From Clostridia bacterium (GTDB lineage: Bacteria > Bacillota_A > Clostridia > Christensenellales > Borkfalkiaceae), in assembly GCA_017504735.1 (NCBI GenBank), contig JAFVQP010000036.1, forward strand, positions 1 through 5,244: a stretch of DNA of 5,244 nt, read 5' to 3'. Position numbers and translations under genes: made by a program. Of the stretch, positions 1 through 5,244 are shown in pieces (position 1 is the stretch's first letter; every line of letters starts with the position of its first letter). The notes beneath the pieces are model-generated. The model was not told the origin of the DNA. It made no database searches and was given only the letters and a program-made list of their open reading frames with translations.

Positions 1-729
1 ACTTATGCGAAAGTGAATGGCGAAAACTATGCTTGGATGAATTCGGAGGGCTTGAGCAACGGCTGGTCGGGCTTTGGGATGTCGATTGTATCGCTTAACG
101 ACGGTTGGTACAGAGTTTCGTTCACGCCCGATACCTCGTTTGGTAGCGCAAGCAGTAACATCTCGAAGCTTCGCTTCCTTGTTCATCCCAATGACGCGAA
201 CGAAGCAAGCATGTATATCGATAACTTGTACCTTGCAAATTGCATCCCCACCGATTATATCGGTCAATGCGGTTTGGTGGTTGTCAACAGCGGTACTATT
301 GCAAAAGATACCGAAGTGGTAAGCAAGCTTTCCACGGAATCCGTTAAATGCACGATTCCCGCAGGCAACAACGACGCATGGTGGAATTATGATATTAGCT
401 TGAGAGAGCTTGCAGGCGGCACGCTCGATTTAAGCGGTCAGACAATCACCTTTGATATGAAGATTGTCGGCAGTATGGGTTGGGCAGGCTTTACAGTATC
501 GGCTGACGGCGTAACTTATAGCGATTATGCTTGGACGAACCTTTCCGACGGCTGGTCTGGTTACGGTATTTCCGTCAAAGCGATTGGTGACGGTTGGATG
601 AGATGTACGGTTACGCTCGATACCAATTTCAGCGCATACAGCGGTGCGGTTGGGGTACTTCGTTTCATGGTGCATCCTACGGATAATAATCAATCGGTTA
701 TGTATCTTGACAACCTGTATCTTGGTTAA
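1..729 (+). CDS. C-terminal part of a probable secreted protein with tandem carbohydrate-binding-like beta-sandwich modules (5' end outside window)
   Basis: The frame is open from the first base of the window and ends at TAA 727-729, leaving 242 visible residues. The GTG at 13 is only an internal Val codon, so the true start lies upstream. The protein shows the last ~75 residues of one module and then one complete module of about 160 residues. Each module has the elements YAW, NGWSG or DGWSG, a second DGW, then LRF(L/M)VHP, and closes with MY(I/L)DNLYL. Alternating hydrophobic and polar strands, many Trp/Gly/Asn/Asp residues and the terminal 'YxDNxxL' strand resemble jelly-roll carbohydrate-binding modules of the CBM4/9/16/22 type; this is a fold impression, not a family assignment. 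Such modules usually follow a catalytic domain in extracellular glycan-active enzymes, but no catalytic part is visible. The chain stops right after the last module, with no LPxTG motif or transmembrane tail. Secretion is inferred. Its neighbours are glycosidases, which fits a glycan-binding role. Confidence 0.75.
   Translation, partial: TYAKVNGENYAWMNSEGLSNGWSGFGMSIVSLNDGWYRVSFTPDTSFGSASSNISKLRFLVHPNDANEASMYIDNLYLANCIPTDYIGQCGLVVVNSGTIAKDTEVVSKLSTESVKCTIPAGNNDAWWNYDISLRELAGGTLDLSGQTITFDMKIVGSMGWAGFTVSADGVTYSDYAWTNLSDGWSGYGISVKAIGDGWMRCTVTLDTNFSAYSGAVGVLRFMVHPTDNNQSVMYLDNLYLG
25..234 (+). repeat. Protein-level repeat, copy 1: C-terminal half of a beta-sandwich module
   Basis: This stretch encodes about 70 residues running from NYAWMNSEG through NGWSGFGMS, DGWYRVSF and LRFLVHPND to MYIDNLYL. 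It aligns with 523-723 nearly without gaps. The N-terminal half of this module lies mostly beyond the left edge. The match is clearer in protein than in DNA, which suggests an old duplication kept by function rather than a recent one. Confidence 0.8.
523..723 (+). repeat. Protein-level repeat, copy 2: C-terminal half of the last beta-sandwich module
   Basis: This copy encodes about 67 residues with the same order of motifs as copy 1: DYAWTN, DGWSGYGIS, DGWMRCTV, LRFMVHPTD and MYLDNLYL. The spacing between the copies is about 490-500 bases (about 165 residues), which gives the module length. The intervening residues, encoded by roughly 240-520, form the N-terminal half of module 2 and include a WWNYD segment and a TITFDMK strand. 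Confidence 0.8.
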
Positions 730-740
730 AAAATACAATA

Positions 741-780
741 CACGTAGGGTTGGCCTTTTTACAAGGTCAGCCTTACGGTG
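741..780 (+). terminator. Long imperfect hairpin after the binding-module gene, terminator-like but without a U-tract
   Basis: The 5' arm CACGTAGGGTTGGCCTT (741-757) pairs with the 3' arm AAGGTCAGCCTTACGGTG (763-780) across the 5-base loop TTTAC. All positions pair except one extra G in the 3' arm, counting three G-U wobbles. It begins 11 bases after the stop codon of the upstream gene, the usual place for a terminator. What follows is TATAAATGCA rather than a run of T, so a canonical intrinsic terminator is not shown. It could instead be a 3'-end stabilising stem or a regulatory structure. The wobble pairs would be C-A mismatches in RNA from the other strand, so it fits rightward transcription. 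Confidence 0.5.
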
Positions 781-786
781 TATAAA
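758..786 (+). promoter_or_regulatory. Candidate sigma-70/sigma-A promoter for the mannosidase-hexosaminidase operon
   Basis: A -35-like TTTACA (758-763; five of six match TTGACA) is separated by exactly 17 bases from a -10-like TATAAA (781-786; five of six match TATAAT). Transcription would start near 793, giving a leader of about 20 bases before the ATG at 813. The -35 box overlaps the loop and first 3'-arm base of the 741-780 hairpin, and the spacer is the rest of the 3' arm. No convincing cre site or other operator was recognised in the short gap. The call rests on consensus match and position only. Confidence 0.6.
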
Positions 787-812
787 TGCATTATCAAAAA
801 TAGAGAAGAAAT

Positions 813-3800
813 ATGGGAAATAGAAGAATCATTTTACCCAGTGAATCCTATCACGAACGGGTAAATAAGCTTATTTTACAATTACAGAGCAATATTATTG
901 TAAAACAATATCCTTTAGAGGGGTTATTTTATAAACCGACGACCTATAAAACAGGGAACGCTGTCCCCGATATAAAGGAAGAGGGGTGGACGGCGTTTAA
1001 AGCGGATGAGCTTTGGGGCGGAACGCCTGATTTTCACGCGTGGTTTTATACGCGTGTAGCGTTGGATAAAACCTTTATAGGGAAAACGTTGCGGTTTCAA
1101 TTTAATACCGATTATTGTGGGTGGGCGTTTGAAAATCCGCAATTTTTGGTGTACGTTGACGGAAAAGTCGTGCAAGGGATCGATCTCAATCATAGATATT
1201 TTGAAATAAAATATGAGGGTGCGTTCGATTTACATATTTATGGCTATACGAGCTTTGATTGCTTCCGCGCATTGCCGTTCTTTATCAACGTATGCGAAAT
1301 CGATGAAGAGACGGAAAAGCTGTACTACGACTTAAAAGTGCCGTTCGACGTTTTAGCGTTTACCGATAAAAACAGTAAGGAATATGTCGATATTCTCCAT
1401 TACTTAAACGAAGCGTTGAAGTTGGTGGATTTTAGGGTGGTAAATTCTAAAGAATATCACGATTCTATCAAGGTTGCATTAGAATATATCGAAAGAGAGT
1501 TTTATCAAAATTACTGTAAAAAACAAGATATTTCCTGCGCGTGCGTAGGACAAACTCACATTGATATTGCATGGCTTTGGACGTTTGCACAAACGAGAGA
1601 AAAGGCGCAACGCAGCTTTGCCACCGTTATCGAAAATATGCGGAAATATCCTGAATATACCTTCTTTTGCTCGCAACCGTATTTGTATAAAGCGGTAAAG
1701 GAAGAAGACCCTTATTTGTACGAGCAAATTAAAGAAAAGGCAAAAGAAGGCAGGTTTGAAGTAGAGGGTGGATTATGGCTGGAAACGGATACCAACTTGC
1801 CAAGCGGCGAAAGTTTAGTCCGCCAAATTATCTACGGTAAGAAATTCTTCAAAGAGGAATTTGGGGTGGATAGCCATATCGTATGGCTGCCAGACGCTTT
1901 TGGGTATTCGGCTGCTTTGCCGCAAATTTTTAACCTTTCGGGAATTGACACCTTTGTTACTTCAAAGATTTCTTGGAACGATAGGGACACAATGCCTCAC
2001 GACGTCTTCACGTGGAGAGGTATAGACGGTTCGGATATTTTCACCTATTTCATTACGTGTCAAAGCATCCATTCAAACAAACAACGCTTGACGACGTATA
2101 ACGCAGAGGCGACACCCGATTATTTGACAGGGGCTTACGATAGATTTAGCGATAAACAGCTTTGCGACAAGGTTTTGGTTGCGTACGGCTACGGCGATGG
2201 CGGTGGTGGACCGACGGCGGAACAATTGGAGAATATCCAGCGTATGAAACGGGGGATTCCTGGCTGTCCGAACGCGGAAAACTCGACGTTAGAGGAATTC
2301 TTTGCCTACGTAAAGAAGAGCGCGGATAAGCGTTTGCCCAAGTGGGTAGGCGAGCTGTATCTCGAATTCCACCGTGGTACGTATACGACTATCGGTAAGA
2401 ATAAGCGTTACAATCGAAAAATCGAGTATTTGCTCCACAATATAGAAGCGATGGCTACGATGAACCATCTTTTGAACGGCGCAGAGTATCCTTATGAAAT
2501 GCTCGATGCGATGTGGGAGCAAGTTCTCAATCTTCAATTCCATGACATTTTGCCTGGATCTTCCATTAAAGAAGTATATGAAGACAGCGATAAAATTTAC
2601 GCGGAATTGTTTGCAAAGGGCGAGCAGTTGCTTTCTAAGCTTTCGGAAGAGGTTTCTAGTCGTGCCAAATCGGGCGATTTGGTGTTCAATATGCAACCGT
2701 TTAACGCGCTTGCTGACGTTGAAAAGGATGGCAAATTTTATACGCAAGAAGCGCCTTCCTACGGCTTTGCGGTGGATGCAACGCAGGTTGGAAATAGCGT
2801 AATTGTCCAAGAAAAGCATTTGGAAAACAAGTTCTATTCTATTGATTTTGACGATCATTATGAAATTGTCAGCATTTTCGATAAGGTGAACGGCAGAGAA
2901 GTATTGAAGCCGAATAAAAAGGGAAATGCGTTGGTTGCCTACGAGGATGTTTCTATTGAATACGACGCATGGGAAGTGCGTGATTTCTATACGGAAAAGG
3001 CGTATCCCGTTAATAACGTGAAGAAATGTGAGCTTGTCGACCTTGGCAGTAAGAAGGGCATAAAAATTTATAGAGAATTTTTGGGTTCGAAGATTGAGCA
3101 GACGATACTTTTATCGGATAGCGTGCCTCGTATCGACTTTAAAACCAACGTGGATTGGCAACAAGAACATTTGATGCTGAAAGTGAAGTTCCCCGTAGAC
3201 GTCTTTGCGGATAAGGCGACGTTTGATATTCAGTTTGGTAATATCGAGCGTCCCATTTATGGCAACACGTCTTGGGAGCAGGCAAAATTTGAAACCTGCG
3301 CGCATAAGTACGTGGATATTTCCGAAAACGGCTACGGCGTGTCCTTATTGAACGATTGTAAGTACGGTCACGACGTTTTAGACGGCAACCTTGGGTTGAC
3401 GCTGCTTCGTTCGCCTACTTGGCCGTATAAGGATGCGGACAAGGGAATGCACGAGTTTACCTATTCGTTGTATGCGCATAGCGGACGTTTGGCTGATGCC
3501 GACACGGTGAAGCTCGCCTTTGACTTAAACAATCCTTTGTTTACTGTAAAATCGAACGGTTACGGGGATTTGGATAGTTATTCGATGATTTCGTGTGAAA
3601 GCCCGAATATCGTCATTGACACGGTGAAGATGTCCGAGGACGGAAAGGGTGTTATCGTGAGATTATACGAAACACAACGCATCAGAACGCAGGCAAAATT
3701 GGGGCTTGGCTTTGCGTATAAAGAGGCGTATAAGTGCGATTTATTGGAAAATCGCATTTCCGAGCAAACGATTGCTAGTGATAACGTAGAGTTATCCATC

Positions 3801-3839
3801 AAGCCCTACGAAATTGTTACGTTAAAATTTGTTTTATGA
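813..3839 (+). CDS. Alpha-mannosidase, glycoside hydrolase family 38 (MAN2C1/AMS1-like, cytoplasmic)
   Basis: This 1008-residue enzyme is predicted to remove terminal alpha-linked mannose from oligosaccharides by a retaining, metal-dependent (Zn or Co) mechanism. Residues 1-235 form the N-terminal beta-sandwich region of the MAN2C1/AMS1 subgroup. The GH38 barrel starts near 243 with GQTHIDIAWLW, giving metal ligands H249 and D251. The nucleophile and metal ligand is D361 in WLPDAFGYS; another family block is GDGGGGPT at 461-468. The helical middle domain carries the hallmark HRGTYTT (520-526) and the last metal ligand H577 in QFHDILPGSS. Residues ~620-1008 are the C-terminal beta-sandwich region. 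All expected catalytic residues are present and length is normal (human MAN2C1 is about 1040). No signal peptide is visible, so it should act in the cytoplasm on imported glycans. The ATG at 813 follows a weak Shine-Dalgarno (AGAAG, 804-808) and the promoter at 758-786. Its TGA overlaps the next ATG by four bases. Linkage preference cannot be read from sequence. Confidence 0.95.
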   Translation: MGNRRIILPSESYHERVNKLILQLQSNIIVKQYPLEGLFYKPTTYKTGNAVPDIKEEGWTAFKADELWGGTPDFHAWFYTRVALDKTFIGKTLRFQFNTDYCGWAFENPQFLVYVDGKVVQGIDLNHRYFEIKYEGAFDLHIYGYTSFDCFRALPFFINVCEIDEETEKLYYDLKVPFDVLAFTDKNSKEYVDILHYLNEALKLVDFRVVNSKEYHDSIKVALEYIEREFYQNYCKKQDISCACVGQTHIDIAWLWTFAQTREKAQRSFATVIENMRKYPEYTFFCSQPYLYKAVKEEDPYLYEQIKEKAKEGRFEVEGGLWLETDTNLPSGESLVRQIIYGKKFFKEEFGVDSHIVWLPDAFGYSAALPQIFNLSGIDTFVTSKISWNDRDTMPHDVFTWRGIDGSDIFTYFITCQSIHSNKQRLTTYNAEATPDYLTGAYDRFSDKQLCDKVLVAYGYGDGGGGPTAEQLENIQRMKRGIPGCPNAENSTLEEFFAYVKKSADKRLPKWVGELYLEFHRGTYTTIGKNKRYNRKIEYLLHNIEAMATMNHLLNGAEYPYEMLDAMWEQVLNLQFHDILPGSSIKEVYEDSDKIYAELFAKGEQLLSKLSEEVSSRAKSGDLVFNMQPFNALADVEKDGKFYTQEAPSYGFAVDATQVGNSVIVQEKHLENKFYSIDFDDHYEIVSIFDKVNGREVLKPNKKGNALVAYEDVSIEYDAWEVRDFYTEKAYPVNNVKKCELVDLGSKKGIKIYREFLGSKIEQTILLSDSVPRIDFKTNVDWQQEHLMLKVKFPVDVFADKATFDIQFGNIERPIYGNTSWEQAKFETCAHKYVDISENGYGVSLLNDCKYGHDVLDGNLGLTLLRSPTWPYKDADKGMHEFTYSLYAHSGRLADADTVKLAFDLNNPLFTVKSNGYGDLDSYSMISCESPNIVIDTVKMSEDGKGVIVRLYETQRIRTQAKLGLGFAYKEAYKCDLLENRISEQTIASDNVELSIKPYEIVTLKFVL

Positions 3840-3961
3840 GAAAAATTAAAAAGACAATTTGTTTGGGATTAGCGGTACTGGCGGCGGTTTTATCCGCCTG
3901 CTCGTCCGCTAATTCTATAAAATGCGTTGCGACGACACACGGAGAAAGGGTAAAGTTATGA
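3836..3961 (+). CDS. 41-residue lipoprotein-like small ORF between the two hydrolase genes
   Basis: ATG 3836 opens inside the mannosidase stop (ATGA) and the frame closes at TGA 3959-3961, which overlaps the next ATG. The peptide has a textbook type II signal: positive n-region MRKIKKT, hydrophobic stretch CLGLAVLAAVL and lipobox LSAC, with lipidation predicted at C22. The mature part would be only 20 residues (CSSANSIKC then VATTHGERVKL). No Shine-Dalgarno precedes the start (TTTGTTTT lies upstream), so translation would depend on ribosomes finishing the mannosidase. Its last codons also carry the ribosome binding site of the hexosaminidase gene. Possible readings: a real small lipoprotein, the stub of a decayed lipoprotein such as a sugar-binding protein, a peptide released from a signal sequence, or simply a coupling ORF. 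I recognise no family. The signal-peptide pattern is clear; the function is unknown. Confidence 0.6.
   Translation: MRKIKKTICLGLAVLAAVLSACSSANSIKCVATTHGERVKL
3941..3950 (+). promoter_or_regulatory. Ribosome binding site that fixes the GH20 start
   Basis: GGAGAAAGGG is purine-rich and ends 7 bases before ATG 3958, giving good Shine-Dalgarno spacing (GGAG with 13 bases, AAAGGG with 7). It favours 3958 over the in-frame upstream ATG at 3922, which has no such site. It is embedded in the coding sequence of the 41-residue ORF, encoding its GER segment. Confidence 0.7.
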
Positions 3962-5244
3962 AAAATCAAGTTCAATTTAAGCGTTTTGGGACGATGATTG
4001 ATTGCTCTCGAAATGCGGTCATGAACGTAAAAACTTTGAAAAAGTGGATTGACTTAACCGCGGATTTAGGTTATAATACGTTATGCTTATACATGGAAGA
4101 TACTTACGAGGTCGCGGATGAGCCGTACTTTGGGTATTTGCGAGGGCGTTATTCCAAAGAAGAGTTAAAAGAGATTGATGGATATGCGAAAAAATGCGGA
4201 ATGGAGCTTATTCCGTGCGTTCAAACCTTGGCGCATTTGAACCAAATTTTTCGTTGGCCGAAATACCGTTCCTATAATGATACGGGCGATATTTTACTCA
4301 TCGACAACGAAGACGTTTATACCCTTATTGACAGGTGCTTTCAAACGCTGGCGGAGTGTTTTTCCACGAAAACAATCAATATCGGCATGGACGAAGCCTT
4401 TATGATGGGAAGGGGAAGATATTTCAATCTCCACGGCAATGCGGATAGGGCGGAGCTGTTTTTAAGACATTTAAACAGAGTGGCTGCAATCGGTGAAAAA
4501 TATGGTTTTACAATGCTGATGTGGTCGGATATGTTCTTTAATCTGCTTGATGAAAAGACTGATAATCTTGCGGAAGTGCAGGCAAAAATCCCTAGCAGCG
4601 TGAAGCTTATTTATTGGGATTATTATTCCACGGAAAAGAAAAATTACGACGAAAAAATAACAAAGAATCAACAGCTTTGTAAGGACGCTTGGTTTGCGGG
4701 CGGCTTGTGGAGTTGGACGGGCTTTGCACCTCACAACGTGTACAGTATAGAAACCACGAAAGCTGCTTTTGAAAGCTGTATGGAACACGGCGTTTCTTCC
4801 GTTTTTTTGACGCTGTGGGGGGATAACGGCGGGGAGTGTAGCCGATTTGCGTTACTTCCGTCCTTGTTTTACGCATCTGAGCTTGCAAAAGGTAATCATG
4901 ACGAAAGCTTGATAAAAGCGAAATTCCAAGAAAAATATGGTATCGCTTTTGATGATTTTATGTGGGTGGATTTACCTGTTTCTTCCTATAACGCGAAGGA
5001 GCGGACGTGTAATCCAGATAAGTATATTTTGTACAACGACCCTCTTGCAGGAATTATGGATTCGGCGATATGGGATTCTTGTGAGGAAGAGTATGCACAA
5101 TGCGCCCAAAGCTTGGCGAAGCTTGCCGAACATTCCGATTTTGGTTTTCTGTTTAAGACGTTAAAGGCGCTGAGCGAAGTTTTGGCGGTGAAAGGCGCTT
5201 TAGGGATTCAAACACGCACTGCCTACAAAGCAGGGGATAAGAAG
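3958..5244 (+). CDS. Beta-N-acetylhexosaminidase, glycoside hydrolase family 20 (GcnA/GH20C-like), 3' end outside window
   Basis: The frame runs from ATG 3958 to the window edge without a stop, giving 429 residues; relatives such as Streptococcus gordonii GcnA and S. pneumoniae GH20C are about 630, so roughly a third is missing. The enzyme should release terminal beta-linked GlcNAc (possibly GalNAc) by substrate-assisted catalysis. The barrel begins at once, with GTMIDCSRN (11-19) holding a conserved Arg, R18, likely to bind the sugar. Next come the YMEDTYEV block (45-52) and CVQTLAHLNQ (87-96). The catalytic pair is D145-E146 in IGMDEA. W189 (MLMWSD), W251/W253 (GGLWSWTGF) and W287 (LWGDNGGE) are probable active-site aromatics. 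The usual N-terminal GH20b domain is absent, as in the GcnA subgroup, and there is no signal peptide, so it is likely cytoplasmic. The start overlaps the stop of the 41-residue ORF (ATGA). It probably works with the co-transcribed GH38 enzyme on mannose- and GlcNAc-containing oligosaccharides. Confidence 0.92.
   Translation, partial: MKNQVQFKRFGTMIDCSRNAVMNVKTLKKWIDLTADLGYNTLCLYMEDTYEVADEPYFGYLRGRYSKEELKEIDGYAKKCGMELIPCVQTLAHLNQIFRWPKYRSYNDTGDILLIDNEDVYTLIDRCFQTLAECFSTKTINIGMDEAFMMGRGRYFNLHGNADRAELFLRHLNRVAAIGEKYGFTMLMWSDMFFNLLDEKTDNLAEVQAKIPSSVKLIYWDYYSTEKKNYDEKITKNQQLCKDAWFAGGLWSWTGFAPHNVYSIETTKAAFESCMEHGVSSVFLTLWGDNGGECSRFALLPSLFYASELAKGNHDESLIKAKFQEKYGIAFDDFMWVDLPVSSYNAKERTCNPDKYILYNDPLAGIMDSAIWDSCEEEYAQCAQSLAKLAEHSDFGFLFKTLKALSEVLAVKGALGIQTRTAYKAGDKK

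Noticed and set aside
13..15. GTG as the start of the first gene
   Set aside because: The frame is open to position 1, and the codon lies inside a repeat module whose N-terminal half must be upstream, so it is an internal Val.
785..792. Palindrome AATGCATT just after the -10 box
   Set aside because: Only eight bases are symmetric and symmetry fails on extension. This is too short to claim an operator.
730..812. Catabolite repression (cre) site or riboswitch in the intergenic gap
   Set aside because: No sequence close to the cre consensus was seen, and the predicted leader of about 20 bases is too short for a riboswitch.
2289..2858. Long minus-strand open frame (189 codons) inside the mannosidase gene
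   Set aside because: It lies wholly opposite the conserved GH38 middle region. Its translation shows no recognisable domain and is rich in Arg, Ile and Phe, as expected for a shadow of the coding strand.
3922..3924. ATG as an alternative start of the GH20 gene
   Set aside because: It is in frame but has no ribosome binding site. It would add a charged, non-homologous 12-residue tail, while ATG 3958 has a good site and lies just before the conserved GTMIDCSRN strand.
4471..4888. Two overlapping minus-strand open frames opposite the GH20 gene
   Set aside because: Both run antisense to conserved GH20 motifs (MLMWSD, GGLWSWTGF, LWGDNGGE), overlap each other and have no recognisable domain.

Overview
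The window reads as a carbohydrate-utilisation locus from an uncultured, probably gut-associated, Firmicutes/Clostridia-like bacterium. The evidence for that taxon is indirect. Both complete-looking enzymes belong to subtypes common in Firmicutes: a MAN2C1/AMS1-type GH38 and a GcnA/GH20C-type GH20. There is a typical type II (lipoprotein) signal peptide, and genes are tightly packed on one strand under the standard bacterial code (TGA is a stop). No gene on the window names a species, so the taxon is an inference.

Layout, all on the + strand. Positions 1-729 are the 3' end of a gene, open at the left edge, whose product ends in tandem beta-sandwich modules that look like carbohydrate-binding domains. 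Positions 730-812 are the only intergenic gap. It holds a strong imperfect hairpin (741-780) and a sigma-A/sigma-70-like promoter (758-786) nested in it. Positions 813-3839 encode a full-length GH38 alpha-mannosidase. Positions 3836-3961 encode a 41-residue lipoprotein-like peptide. Positions 3958 to the right edge encode the first 429 residues of a GH20 beta-N-acetylhexosaminidase. No stretch over 300 bases lacks a gene.

The last three genes overlap by four bases at each junction (ATGA), so they very probably form one translationally coupled transcription unit started by the promoter at 758-786. Functionally, alpha-mannosidase plus exo-beta-hexosaminidase, neither with an export signal, suggests trimming of imported mannose- and GlcNAc-containing oligosaccharides (for example N-glycan fragments) inside the cell. 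The upstream protein is likely extracellular and may bind the polymeric or host glycan substrate.

The most unusual points are the tiny lipoprotein-like ORF wedged between two hydrolase genes and the promoter whose -35 box sits in the loop of a terminator-like hairpin. I found no CRISPR array, tRNA, rRNA, insertion sequence or phage gene.
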